Source: Gimesia maris
GTDB lineage: Bacteria > Planctomycetota > Planctomycetia > Planctomycetales > Planctomycetaceae
Assembly (NCBI RefSeq): GCF_008298035.1
Contig: NZ_CP042910.1
Location: 7,502,001-7,566,000, forward strand
Direction of reading: 5' to 3'
Length of the DNA: 64,000 bases
The notes under the pieces were generated by a model, which was not told the origin of the DNA, searched no databases, and saw only the letters and a program-made list of their open reading frames with translations. Position numbers and translations under genes: made by a program. This document shows, one piece after another, positions 46,643 through 55,407 of the stretch (within the stretch, counting starts at the first letter, position 1; every line of letters begins with the position of its first letter).

Positions 46643-47026
46643 ATGCAAACAACAGAAATTTCATCGCGAAAAAAACTGACAGAAAAGCAAGAGTCAATCT
46701 ACTCGTTTATCAAACAGGAAATCACCCAGCAACGTCTGTCGCCTACAGTGCGGGAAATTGCAGAACAATTCGGAATTCGATCCTCAAATGGAGTGATGTG
46801 TCATCTCCGCGCTCTGGAACGGAAAGGCTGGATTAAGCGTGATCACTATCTTTCACGCGGAATCACATTAGTCGCTGAACCGGTCACTCAGATGATCACA
46901 CTCACTCCAGGCGAAGCCGTCTGCATTGGTGAGATTTATGTAGGCTGTGTCGGGGTAAAAGATCGCAGTGTCACGCTGGAACTGATTGCCCCCGACACAA
47001 TGGGAGAAATTCGTAAAGACCTTTGA
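46643..47026 (+). CDS. LexA-type winged-helix domain fused to a CsrA-like domain
   Basis: This 127-residue protein is built from two recognisable parts. Residues 11-77 match the LexA DNA-binding domain (KLTEKQESIYSFIKQEI, SPTVREIAEQFGIRSSNGV, HLRALERKGWIKRD, SRGITLV). The rest is not the S24 peptidase but a CsrA-like stretch of about 44 residues: ITLTPGEAVCIGE, then VGVKDRSVTLELIAP, then EIRKDL. Aligned with the CsrA at 16070, VTLELIAP matches VRLGIQAP, and the Arg seven residues after AP falls at the RNA-contacting Arg position. A full CsrA normally has a C-terminal helix, which is absent here. There is no autocleavage site, so it cannot be a classical SOS repressor. AGGGAA precedes the ATG. 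Confidence 0.78.
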   Translation: MQTTEISSRKKLTEKQESIYSFIKQEITQQRLSPTVREIAEQFGIRSSNGVMCHLRALERKGWIKRDHYLSRGITLVAEPVTQMITLTPGEAVCIGEIYVGCVGVKDRSVTLELIAPDTMGEIRKDL

Positions 47027-47117
47027 GAACCTGGTCTCATGAAAAATGCTTTCCCGGTAAATCAGAACTCAAGGCCTGGCTGGCAAAACTAATCTTATCT
47101 CTGGAGGGTTTACGCGT

Positions 47118-47798
47118 ATGGATCATAATTCGGAATCAATCGAGGAAGACAAGCTCTTACCATTTCATCGAGACTCTACTACAGAATCTGGAAAGGCAGA
47201 GTCCACATCAGAATTCCCAGAGGAATTGAAAAAGAGTTACGCCAATCTAATGACAATCGAAGATGAATACGAAGGCCTGACTTCAACAGAAGCTTCAACT
47301 GATGTGCAGCAGTGTCATGAACTTTTGGCGAACCAGGAACAACAGATTCAGCAGCTGGTTCGAAAAATAAATCAGGAAAAATCGAAGCGGGAACGATTGA
47401 AGGGTGAACTGGAAGAAGCAGAAGTCTGTCAGTCGATGGCACAATCTTATGAAGCAGCGATCACAGGCTGGCGGGAAATGATTCAGGTATTTGAATCGTT
47501 TCATCAGTCAACCATTCACAGCCACGAGCCATTTTCTCTGGCGGAACAGACATGGGAAGATCTGAAACATGCGGAACAGCAGGCTTTGACCGAACTGGAA
47601 AATGAGACCAGATGGGAAGTGATCCATACCCCCTATGGTTCAACCACCGTTCCAAAGCAGGAAGGCCTGCTGCCAGATGAGATCACGATTGAGATACGGG
47701 GCGATAATCTGCCGGTATCAATCCGAACTGAAACCGCACGTCTGGCTTTAACACAGTGTCAACAGGGAACAGCCACATATGCAGTGAGTTGTCTCTGA
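47118..47798 (+). CDS. Coiled-coil protein downstream of the LexA-CsrA fusion, unknown
   Basis: This 226-residue soluble protein has no recognised family. Residues about 70-115 form a heptad-rich helix (CHELLANQEQQIQQLVRKINQEKSKRERLKGELEEAE). The C-terminal 70 residues are beta-like (TRWEVIHTPYGSTTVP, ITIEIRGDNLPVSIRTETA). It is acidic overall, with no signal or membrane segment. A GGAGGG site lies upstream of the ATG. It starts 91 nt after the fusion gene and 59 nt before the next gene on the same strand, so an operon is likely. Confidence 0.7.
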   Translation: MDHNSESIEEDKLLPFHRDSTTESGKAESTSEFPEELKKSYANLMTIEDEYEGLTSTEASTDVQQCHELLANQEQQIQQLVRKINQEKSKRERLKGELEEAEVCQSMAQSYEAAITGWREMIQVFESFHQSTIHSHEPFSLAEQTWEDLKHAEQQALTELENETRWEVIHTPYGSTTVPKQEGLLPDEITIEIRGDNLPVSIRTETARLALTQCQQGTATYAVSCL

Positions 47799-47857
47799 TT
47801 CTCTCGAACTGACACATTCTAATTCACAATCAACTTTTTCACAGGGAAAGTACGTCC

Positions 47858-48955
47858 ATGGAAAGCCAGTTTCCAGAAACCGATATTAATGAAATCACCT
47901 GCCGCATGATCAGCGGTCAACTTGCAGAATGGGGTATTGATTTCTCCCAGGCACGCGTAGGTCAGCTCGCGCCAGGTCAAATCGAACAGCTACAGACCTG
48001 GATCAATGCTGGCGTGGAAGCAGACGAAGCATTTCAGGCTGAGTTTGCATCGCTGCCTGAATTCATGGAGAGTGAATTGCTGGATATAAAAGGAGATCTG
48101 GCAACCGGCTCTCAGGAAGAAATCATAGAGCAGGCGATCAATGCCTGTGAGGCGGAAGTGCTGATTACGGACAATCCTTATCTGTTTGATACAACGGGCT
48201 GGCATCTGTGGCGCAAAGCTTTTTGCCGCTGGTACCACGGTGAGTCGCTGGATTTCCCGGAGGAAGAAATCTCAAAGGAAACCTGTAGAGGAAATGAATC
48301 GGCCGAACTTAAAATGACGCAGCAGCTGAAAACATTGATTACTGATTTTAATCAGGCAGAAGCTTCATTAAAACAGCTTCGACTCGAACTCAAACAGACC
48401 AGGCAGTTACGAAATACCAGCCGGAAACAACTGATCCGGTTTCTCAATCAGCAATATGTTTCCACTGAGAAAACAATAATAACACCAAAACTGGAGAAGC
48501 AAACAATAAGCGGCTCCAAATCGGAGCAGGGAGAACAACCCAATACTTCTACGGAGTTAATCGAACCAGTCAGCATTATACGTATTCCCGTTACTGGTCC
48601 GGAAACTAACCGGATTGAGGTTTATCTGCAACAGACCAGTGAAGGAACATGGCGGGCAGGCCATTTCTGGTCTGTGGAAAGCAGTTCACAAGCAGGTCAG
48701 ATTACACGTGGCAGCAGCCAACTTGAACGAGTACTAACAACCTATCCCACTGACACGGCTGCGCTAATCAATGAAACACTGCTTCTCAGCAGAAAACTCA
48801 GAAACGACTTAGAGATTCAATCACAAATTATTGACTACCTGAATCTTCTGGAAGAATTTCCAGGTCAACTGGACCTCTGCAGTGACTGTCATCAGCACTG
48901 GCTCAGTGAAGATCTGGACCTCTCAGGATGTTGTCCCCCGTGTTCAGCTGATTGA
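47858..48955 (+). CDS. Unknown protein with C-terminal CxxC pairs
   Basis: This 365-residue soluble acidic protein is not assigned. The N-terminal 140 residues are helical and contain a Trp-rich segment (TTGWHLWRKAFCRWYHGESLDFP). A coiled-coil-like stretch follows (LITDFNQAEASLKQLRLELKQTRQLRN). A beta-like domain comes next (SIIRIPVTGPETNRIEVYLQQ, WRAGHFWSVES), loosely similar in layout to the C-terminus of the previous gene. The end has CSDCHQHW and CCPPC, probably a zinc-binding knuckle. It is the last gene of the putative lexA-csrA operon. Function unknown. Confidence 0.7.
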   Translation: MESQFPETDINEITCRMISGQLAEWGIDFSQARVGQLAPGQIEQLQTWINAGVEADEAFQAEFASLPEFMESELLDIKGDLATGSQEEIIEQAINACEAEVLITDNPYLFDTTGWHLWRKAFCRWYHGESLDFPEEEISKETCRGNESAELKMTQQLKTLITDFNQAEASLKQLRLELKQTRQLRNTSRKQLIRFLNQQYVSTEKTIITPKLEKQTISGSKSEQGEQPNTSTELIEPVSIIRIPVTGPETNRIEVYLQQTSEGTWRAGHFWSVESSSQAGQITRGSSQLERVLTTYPTDTAALINETLLLSRKLRNDLEIQSQIIDYLNLLEEFPGQLDLCSDCHQHWLSEDLDLSGCCPPCSAD

Positions 48956-49105
48956 TATCCTGTGAGCAATTTTCAATCAGCAGAGAATTCCGTCGAGTCT
49001 CTCCTTTTGTCTTGCCATGTCCACTGATTCCTGCCATAGTTTAAGATAGTTTATAAATGCGAATCTCGACTTTCAGGCCATTCAATTCAGAGGCGGAGAC
49101 TTCCT

Positions 49106-50479
49106 GTGCAAGATCAACCCGAAAAAGCAGATCAGAGTCAATCTTCTATAAGCCGCAGACGATTTCTGGCAACTTCTGCATCGGCGGCCGCCGCAATTGG
49201 CTTTGGGGCACCCGCCATCGTACGGGGAACCAATCTGAATGAAAAACTAAATATCGCCATCATAGGCTCGGGAGGACGAGGCGGCAGTAATCTCCGATCG
49301 GTCTCATCTGAAAATATTACGGTTCTATGCGATGTGAATAAACAGAATCTATTTCGCGCCGCACAGAGTCATCCCAAAGCAAAACAGTTTAAAGATTTTC
49401 GCAAAGTCTACGATCACCCGGATCAGTTCGACGCCGTCGTTGTCAGCACTTGCGAACACACACATGCCTTCGCCACCCTTCCCGCACTGCAGCTGAAAAA
49501 ACATGTATACTGTGAAAAGCCACTGACTCACAGTGTCTGGGAGGCCCGCGTCATTCGAGAAGCGGCTCGGAAGGCGAATGTCGCCACGCAAATGGGTACC
49601 CAGATTCATGCGGGAGATAACTACCGCAGGGTCGTTGAACTGATTCAGTCCGGCGCCATCGGCCCCGTTCAGGAAGCCCACGTCTGGGTATCTCGCGCCT
49701 GGGGCTGGCATCCTTCCGAAGAAGCGGCCCGCGCAGCAAAGGATCTTGTTTACTCGGAAAAAAGGCCAAGCCATTCCGATGAGATTCCGAAAGGACTGGA
49801 CTGGGATCTCTGGTTAGGACCGGCTCCAGAACGTCCCTTCAATAATATCTATTTTCCGGGTCCCAAATGGTATCGCTGGTGGGATTTTGGTAATGGCACC
49901 ATGTCTGACCTGGGCAGCCACTGGATCGATCTGCCATTCTGGGCATTGAAACTGGATTACCCGCTCACAATTGAAGCGGAAGGACCGCCGATCCAGAAAG
50001 AAATCGCACCGGCATCAATGCAGGCCGTTTATGAATACGGTCAACGAGGCGACATGCCCCCCGTCAAAGTGGGCTGGTACCAGGGGACGAACAAACCTCA
50101 ACTCTGGGAAGAAGGCAAAATCCCACAATGGGCAAACGGCGTTTTATTCGTCGGTGAGAAAGGCATGCTGTTGTCAGATTACAGTAAGCATGTCTTGTTA
50201 CCAGAAAAAGAATTCGCTGATTTCAAACCCCCGGAACCATACATTCCGAAATCTCTGGGTCATCATGCGGAATGGATCCATGCCTGTAAAACGGGCGCCC
50301 CGACAACCTGCAATTTCGAGTATGCAGGATTACTGACCGAAGCGAATCACTTGGGCAACATCGCTTATCGAACAGGTAAAAAATTGCACTGGGACACTCA
50401 GGCCATGAAGGCAACGAACGCTCCTGAATCCGATCAATATATCCGCCGTGAGTATCGCAAAGGCTGGGAACTGAGTTAG
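49106..50479 (+). CDS. Gfo/Idh/MocA family oxidoreductase with Tat signal
   Basis: This 457-residue NAD(P)-dependent dehydrogenase-like protein carries a twin-arginine export signal ([26 protein letters not shown]). A Rossmann fold ([14 protein letters not shown]) and the family motif [16 protein letters not shown] follow, and then the C-terminal substrate domain with [18 protein letters not shown]. Secreted members of this family are abundant in planctomycetes and act on sugars or inositols. The GTG at 49106 is preceded by GGCGGAG and is taken as the start. The 2-oxoglutarate oxygenase gene follows after 8 nt. Confidence 0.9.
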   Translation: MQDQPEKADQSQSSISRRRFLATSASAAAAIGFGAPAIVRGTNLNEKLNIAIIGSGGRGGSNLRSVSSENITVLCDVNKQNLFRAAQSHPKAKQFKDFRKVYDHPDQFDAVVVSTCEHTHAFATLPALQLKKHVYCEKPLTHSVWEARVIREAARKANVATQMGTQIHAGDNYRRVVELIQSGAIGPVQEAHVWVSRAWGWHPSEEAARAAKDLVYSEKRPSHSDEIPKGLDWDLWLGPAPERPFNNIYFPGPKWYRWWDFGNGTMSDLGSHWIDLPFWALKLDYPLTIEAEGPPIQKEIAPASMQAVYEYGQRGDMPPVKVGWYQGTNKPQLWEEGKIPQWANGVLFVGEKGMLLSDYSKHVLLPEKEFADFKPPEPYIPKSLGHHAEWIHACKTGAPTTCNFEYAGLLTEANHLGNIAYRTGKKLHWDTQAMKATNAPESDQYIRREYRKGWELS

Positions 50480-50487
50480 GCCTCTCA

Positions 50488-51066
50488 ATGCACGGAATCG
50501 TTAACTGGCTGGATCCTCAGATTTTAATGATTGATCAGTTTCTCACACCCGAAGAATGTGAAAGCTACATTAACTACAGCGAATATCTTGGCTATGAACT
50601 GGCTGATGTAGATTTCTACGGAGTTCGCAAGCAGTCGAACCAAATTCGGACAAACGAACGCGCAGACATCGAATCTCAGGAACTCGCAGATAAACTCTGG
50701 AATGAACTCCGAAATTACCCTCTTCCTTCATCAGAGCTGGGAAACCCCGCAGGACTGAGTCCCTTTATCAGATTTTATAGATATCAGGGAAATCAAAGAT
50801 TTAACTTTCATAAAGATGGAGTTAAAAAATATTCGAACTACGAATCGCAATTCACAGTATTAATTTATTTGAATTCAATCAAGCAGGGTGGCGAAACAAT
50901 TTTTCGCAAAAATGCGATCAAAGTCCAACCTCAATCAGGACGCTGCTTACTCTTTGCACATGACCTATGGCATTCTGGTCTAGCTGTAACTGATGAGGAA
51001 ATTAAATATATCATGCGAAGTGATCTATATTATTTACAAAATAAATCATTTGACGCTGAATCATAA
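50488..51066 (+). CDS. 2-oxoglutarate/Fe(II)-dependent oxygenase (prolyl 4-hydroxylase type)
   Basis: This 192-residue protein has the double-stranded beta-helix core of the P4H alpha-subunit family. The iron ligands are His108 and Asp110 (HKDG) and His162 (WHSG), and the 2-oxoglutarate-binding Arg177 is in IMRSDLYYL. FLTPEECESYINYSE near the start is also typical. It is cytoplasmic. It begins 8 nt after the Gfo/Idh/MocA gene, so the pair is likely cotranscribed, although one product is exported. The 3' half is noticeably AT-rich. The substrate (protein proline or a small molecule) is unknown. Confidence 0.85.
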   Translation: MHGIVNWLDPQILMIDQFLTPEECESYINYSEYLGYELADVDFYGVRKQSNQIRTNERADIESQELADKLWNELRNYPLPSSELGNPAGLSPFIRFYRYQGNQRFNFHKDGVKKYSNYESQFTVLIYLNSIKQGGETIFRKNAIKVQPQSGRCLLFAHDLWHSGLAVTDEEIKYIMRSDLYYLQNKSFDAES

Positions 51067-51430
51067 AATTGAACATATAATCAATTCATGACAAACCTTA
51101 TTTGATTAAGACCATCTCCCGAAACGTCTACTCCTGCTCACTGACATTAAATTTCTACCTCGTACTAATGGATCCCCGGTAGATATGCTCCCTTCTTCCT
51201 ATCGCTTCCCAGACTGCTGCTAGTTGATTTAGATCAGGATCGAAAGGCGCATCCTCAGTCAGATCACTTTATGCTCCTGCAATTAATATTTGAGTTAGAT
51301 CTTCATTTAAACTTGAAATGCGCTAGATCACTGAAACAGGAAGTTGTAATTGTGAGTTTGTAACTCCTCGATAACACAATTGATTAATTATGAAATCAAA
51401 GTCATCTCAACTATTTGAGCTCCTTCTATA
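51067..51430. other. AT-rich intergenic border before the phage-like module
   Basis: These 364 nt between convergent genes hold no supported gene, tRNA or clear terminator. If the tail operon is part of a prophage, an attachment site could lie here, but no repeat to match is available in the window. Confidence 0.35.
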
Positions 51431-52063
51431 TTACTTTTTTGTAGTAATCACCAGATTGCCCTTCACCGCTGTTGCCTGCTCATCATCTGTAACTTCCACG
51501 CCCGACCAGTTGGATTTGTGGACGATCTCCCCGTGTGGATCAAACAGTCGCACGAATTCTGACAGACGGTTGTTGTGAACGTCGTTCTCTGGGCATCTTC
51601 CCGAGAAGTCCGTACTGATCTGCAGGACGAACAGGCCACCCGGCTTAATGAAGCGGAAGAACCCAGGGACCTTTTCCGAGACATTCACCCCGGTCACCTC
51701 GCAGACTTCGTGCAGTTCCCGATGAAACCAGCTCATCCCCCGACAGTATATCATGTCGAAATATTCTTCGTCGAAGTAGGTTGCCAGATCGCCAGCACTG
51801 GCCTGGATGAATTCCGCCGTTGAACCGCGTTCCTTTGCTCCCTTCACGCCCTCGACAGTCTTTTCGACTCCGAATACCTGCAGATCGAAACCAGCCAGCA
51901 GGGAAGCGTGCAGCCCCTTACCGCAGCCCAGGTCCAGCACCCTGTTGCCGGGTTGTAATCCGAACCGATCGATTAGGTGTTTCTGCAGCCATACCAGTTC
52001 GTATTCCGGGTTGTAATCGAAATCGCCCTCTGCGTACTTTCTGTTGTAGTAATCATCGGTCAT
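51431..52063 (-). CDS. Class I SAM-dependent methyltransferase (tail operon)
   Basis: This 210-residue protein begins with YYNRKYAEGDFDYNPEYELVWLQKHL. It has SAM motif I VLDLGCGKGLHASLLA, an acidic GVEKT loop, FDMIYCRGMSWFH and FIKPGGLFVLQIS. Its start ATG overlaps the stop of the preceding methyltransferase by one base (TGATG). It is the last gene of the phage-like operon. The substrate is unknown; by position it may act on the same molecule as the neighbouring methyltransferase and the GT2-radical SAM protein. Confidence 0.82.
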   Translation of the reverse strand: MTDDYYNRKYAEGDFDYNPEYELVWLQKHLIDRFGLQPGNRVLDLGCGKGLHASLLAGFDLQVFGVEKTVEGVKGAKERGSTAEFIQASAGDLATYFDEEYFDMIYCRGMSWFHRELHEVCEVTGVNVSEKVPGFFRFIKPGGLFVLQISTDFSGRCPENDVHNNRLSEFVRLFDPHGEIVHKSNWSGVEVTDDEQATAVKGNLVITTKK

Positions 52064-52551
52064 CAGGTGAAATCTTTCTTGAACAGGGCAATCAGCCGGT
52101 AGTAATTGTTATCTTCAACGATGTCGAGCTTTGCCGGGCAGCGCCCCACCAGGTCGATGAACTTCCGCACGTCAATCGGGTCCTGAACATGACCACGACA
52201 AAGCCCGGCAGGCCACATGTAAGGAACACTGATGATCGCGGTTTCGCAGCTGCTGAAGATCTTATCCACAAACGGAATCAACACACTGGGTTTGAAATGT
52301 TCCAGCACCTGCAGACAGGTAATCACGTCGGCTGTCAGGTCGCATTTCAGCCAGTCCGCCTGAAGACATTCCACACCATCCAGGGGAGGAAAGGGCAGAT
52401 CATTGACGGCATACCGCTTTTCAAAGTTTCCCCATTGAGCAACCGGAGTGTCAGCGCAGCCGATATCGAGCAGGGTGCCGCTGAACGGTTCCAGCCATTG
52501 TTTGACCGTCGCGTAATAGTTGAGGTGTTGTCGGTCGCCCCAGTAGCTCAT
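52063..52551 (-). CDS. Small class I methyltransferase (tail operon)
   Basis: This 162-residue protein has SAM motif I LLDIGCADTPVAQWG, the later motifs ADWLKCDLTADVITCLQVLEHF, and a strand AIISVPYMWPAG. It is short for the family and lacks an obvious C-terminal lid, so it may be a minimal or partner-dependent enzyme. It starts 3 nt after the 60-residue protein and overlaps the next methyltransferase by one base, so translation of the pair is coupled. Confidence 0.78.
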   Translation of the reverse strand: MSYWGDRQHLNYYATVKQWLEPFSGTLLDIGCADTPVAQWGNFEKRYAVNDLPFPPLDGVECLQADWLKCDLTADVITCLQVLEHFKPSVLIPFVDKIFSSCETAIISVPYMWPAGLCRGHVQDPIDVRKFIDLVGRCPAKLDIVEDNNYYRLIALFKKDFT

Positions 52552-52554
52552 AAA

Positions 52555-52737
52555 TCACCTGTGGCTCTCTCGTCCGACTTCACACCCACCATCATCGCAG
52601 GTAATCACGTCCACGCGGTCACACTGAAGTTCCACCTTGTAATAATGCTGTCGCTCAGTCCCGTCTTCGTATGGTTCTTTTACGCCTTTGTACTTCGCGG
52701 TCAGTTCGTCGAATAATCTTTTAAGGTGATCTGGCAT
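52555..52737 (-). CDS. 60-residue protein with His/Cys-rich C-terminus
   Basis: This small acidic protein (MPDHLKRLFDELTAKYKGVKEPYEDG, then VELQCDRVDVITCDDGGCEVGRESHR) has three cysteines in the last 25 residues. It overlaps the end of the GT2-radical SAM gene by 17 nt and precedes a methyltransferase by 3 nt, which supports its being translated. No family is recognised. Its place beside a radical SAM enzyme makes a modified-peptide precursor conceivable, but there is no leader/core structure that would show this. Confidence 0.6.
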   Translation of the reverse strand: MPDHLKRLFDELTAKYKGVKEPYEDGTERQHYYKVELQCDRVDVITCDDGGCEVGRESHR

Positions 52738-54514
52738 CGTTTTTTCCCCTTAGTGGTGAAGGCAGTTCGAATGTTTCCGGGTTGGCTGGACACATTCCGC
52801 AGCAGCTTTCTGTTTTGCGATTCACAAACTCACGTAACTCTTCCGTCGTGCATGCCGGTTCCAACGGCGTGTAATTCAGATATGGATTCCAGGCTTCGTT
52901 CAGTCCGTGCTTTTGTGCCTGCATCGACAGGTAAGCCATCTGCGGACACTTCCAGAGCTTTCCGTCGTGGATCTGGGGACACCATTTTGAACCGCAGGCC
53001 TCCCAGCTCTGTTCTGGCTGATTGTCTTCATAAGGCATCATCGTTGCGCCATGCCCTTTATAGGCTCGTTTCCAGCGACTGCTGGACGTTCGCCAGTTGA
53101 CCCGTAATGCGTGCGAGTTTTCCCAATCGGCTACCAGCTGTTTTACCGGCTCCAGTTTCGCCTGATACTCTGCGGAATCGTGGTGAATGCTGATTTCTAA
53201 ATTACATCCGGTCTCTTCCAGCACAGCAGGCAGTTCCGGGTGTCTCTGCAGATTGAAACCATTGGTTACCAGTTGCAACTTGGAGTGTGGAAAATGCTTT
53301 CTTGCGAGTCTGACGATCTCACAGAGTTGCGGATTGAGTGTAGGCTCTCCCCCCAGCAGACTGAAGTAGCGCGGCAGCAACCGATCAGACCAAAGGCTCA
53401 TTTGTCGGTCAGATTCTTCCGGACTGATCATACCCTTGTGATTGAAGTTCGAAAAATGCGTACATTGCTGACATGCCAGATTACAGGCGTGAGAAACGTG
53501 CAGTTCGAGGTTCTCCATCTCAATCAGGTTGCCGACCGGCTTTGTCCTGTGTCGTTCGTATCGCTCTTTACTGAGGCTTCCGAACTGTCGGAAATCGCAG
53601 CCGGGAACCATCACTTCATAATACTGCTGAATCGTTTCGTGTGCGGCGTTGCGTGATGCTGTTTTGTCTCCGTGAATAGAACCATGTGACAGGCTTTCAG
53701 AATGTAACCGTCTGAGCCCTACGATCTCATCATCAGTTACCACTGTTGCACCTGACCTGTGGCAGCGGGTAGCAAATTCCAGATCACCCGAACCCATCAG
53801 ATCAGCGAACCCGTTCAACCGCTGATAGGCTGCCTTCCGCATGACCAGCGTGCCATTGAGGATATTACCGTTGGGGCAGAGTTTCCATTTATTATGGCCT
53901 GAAGTGTGAATCGGCACCGCCGCCAGTCGTCTCAGGGACTCTGCGTCCCGGCTTTCGTGGCTTACAAACTGACGCATAGCGCCACCATAAACATCGCCGT
54001 TTCTCAGTTTCTCGATTGAGTGAGCAATCCGGTGCGGCATGGCAATATCATCGGAGTCTTGAACGGCAATGAAGTCGGTTTCCAGTCGGTCAAAAATCCG
54101 GTTCATGGTCCGATACGGTCCGATGGTCTTTTCGTTGCGATACAGTCTCACCTGGGGATGGCTGGCGTACTGCTCGGCAGGATCGTCGGGAACTGTAAAA
54201 CCATCGGCTATCAAATGCACAACGCACTCTGCGCCTGCCTGGTTCAAAATTGAATCCACAGCAGCAGCCAGCCATTGCAGGTTTTTCTGACAGTAGGGAA
54301 TGACCACATCACAGCGGATTTCATCCACGGCAGCGGGTTCCAGCTGTGGTGCTTTCGCAGGCGGTTTCGGTTTGGGAGCGTTTCCCCAGCCCTCACAGGT
54401 TGTACGTGTCTTGACCAGTCGCCGGATCTCATCACCGTGTTTCCGGCAGAAGTAATTCCGCTTAAATTTGCAGGCGTTGCAGAGTTGCTGCTTTATCTCG
54501 GGTGTTAAAGTCAT
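52721..54514 (-). CDS. Glycosyltransferase family 2 fused to a radical SAM domain
   Basis: This is a 597-residue two-enzyme fusion. The first 45 residues hold four cysteines (CNACKFKRNYFC, then TTCEGWG), probably a small metal site. Residues about 66-300 are a GT-A glycosyltransferase (CDVVIPYCQKNLQWLAAAVDSIL, nucleotide-sugar DxD region VQDSDD at 151-156, GSGDLEFATRC). Residues about 335-500 are radical SAM with the cluster motif CNLACQQC (Cys344, 348, 351) and LLGGEPTLNP. The C-terminus has further cysteines (CGSKWCPQ, WKCPQM, CCGMCP), like a SPASM-type auxiliary-cluster region. It overlaps the upstream gene by 4 nt. The substrate is unknown. Confidence 0.85.
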   Translation of the reverse strand: MTLTPEIKQQLCNACKFKRNYFCRKHGDEIRRLVKTRTTCEGWGNAPKPKPPAKAPQLEPAAVDEIRCDVVIPYCQKNLQWLAAAVDSILNQAGAECVVHLIADGFTVPDDPAEQYASHPQVRLYRNEKTIGPYRTMNRIFDRLETDFIAVQDSDDIAMPHRIAHSIEKLRNGDVYGGAMRQFVSHESRDAESLRRLAAVPIHTSGHNKWKLCPNGNILNGTLVMRKAAYQRLNGFADLMGSGDLEFATRCHRSGATVVTDDEIVGLRRLHSESLSHGSIHGDKTASRNAAHETIQQYYEVMVPGCDFRQFGSLSKERYERHRTKPVGNLIEMENLELHVSHACNLACQQCTHFSNFNHKGMISPEESDRQMSLWSDRLLPRYFSLLGGEPTLNPQLCEIVRLARKHFPHSKLQLVTNGFNLQRHPELPAVLEETGCNLEISIHHDSAEYQAKLEPVKQLVADWENSHALRVNWRTSSSRWKRAYKGHGATMMPYEDNQPEQSWEACGSKWCPQIHDGKLWKCPQMAYLSMQAQKHGLNEAWNPYLNYTPLEPACTTEELREFVNRKTESCCGMCPANPETFELPSPLRGKNDARSP

Positions 54515-55401
54515 TTGGGAACGTGTCTCACATCAATGTAAGGAGGAGCGTAATAATCGCCTATACTAAATCCAATGGGGTAAACAAAACCGGTGAAAGG
54601 GACACCCTCTCCAGGCTCCTCCCCCGCCGGCCAGGTGTAACCGCTCGGCAGTGTTTCACTGGTATATTCACCCCACAAAATCGGCAGGGTCGGTACTGGC
54701 CGCGTCCACCTGCTGAACTCACCAGGGGGTATAATACAATCATAATCATCGGGAGGCGTGTAAACTCTGGTTGTGGAAGCGGTGGCGTAAAGCGTCGTTA
54801 CATCCTCATTTCCGATAAGGCCCAGACTGAGATTTTCCCCCAGGGCCACCTGGTTTAAAATGGGGTTTCCTTCCGCGGTCCCATAGTGATAAATCACGCT
54901 TTGCACGATCTTCAGGCCGATACGCCAGTGGCCGGGCGTGGTGGCTTCCCCGCTGTCTGAATCCACTATGGCGTCTGCCCATTCCACAGTGGCCGTATGG
55001 GTACGGGCAAAATGATTCCACCCATCGACGTATGGGAGAAACCGAGACCATTCGAAATCCTGCACAAAATCCCCATAATCGCCAGGGCCGGTTCCCGAAA
55101 TAATATTCACCCCCTCAGAAAATCCGGGACCGTCGAATTTACAGGGGGCAGATTCCTGGGTTTCGCTGGAAAAATACGGCAACCGGCGATTGATGGTTAA
55201 CACCGCCGGGGAAGCAGTGGCGGCCCCGTTCACCACCAGGGTGTCCGGTTCCATGTAATACCATTTTTTGTATTTGGGAACCGATATTTCCCAGGCCAGA
55301 TTACCATTGACAATCTTGGCACCACAGCGCGAACAGGGAAACCGCTTGCGTACACATGGCTTCTTTATCAGAGATAATCCGCAGTCTTTTTGTCCCATCA
55401 C
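54511..55401 (-). CDS. Tail-operon protein with N-terminal zinc knuckle, unknown
   Basis: This 296-residue protein has an early cysteine pair (FPCSRCGAKI, with CGLSL before it). A beta-rich body follows, with WYYMEPDTLVVNG, DGPGFSEGVN, HTATVEWADAIVDSD and GHWRIGLKIVQSVIYHYG. There is no signal peptide. The sequence looks like a virion-surface or chaperone component but matches no family I can name. It starts 6 nt after the 445-residue gene and overlaps the GT2-radical SAM gene by 4 nt. Confidence 0.65.
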   Translation of the reverse strand: MMGQKDCGLSLIKKPCVRKRFPCSRCGAKIVNGNLAWEISVPKYKKWYYMEPDTLVVNGAATASPAVLTINRRLPYFSSETQESAPCKFDGPGFSEGVNIISGTGPGDYGDFVQDFEWSRFLPYVDGWNHFARTHTATVEWADAIVDSDSGEATTPGHWRIGLKIVQSVIYHYGTAEGNPILNQVALGENLSLGLIGNEDVTTLYATASTTRVYTPPDDYDCIIPPGEFSRWTRPVPTLPILWGEYTSETLPSGYTWPAGEEPGEGVPFTGFVYPIGFSIGDYYAPPYIDVRHVPK

Positions 55402-55407
55402 ATCGCC

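Noticed and set aside
46643..47026. Complete LexA repressor
   Set aside because: The protein ends at 127 residues and has no Ala-Gly cleavage site or Ser-Lys dyad. The C-terminus resembles CsrA instead.
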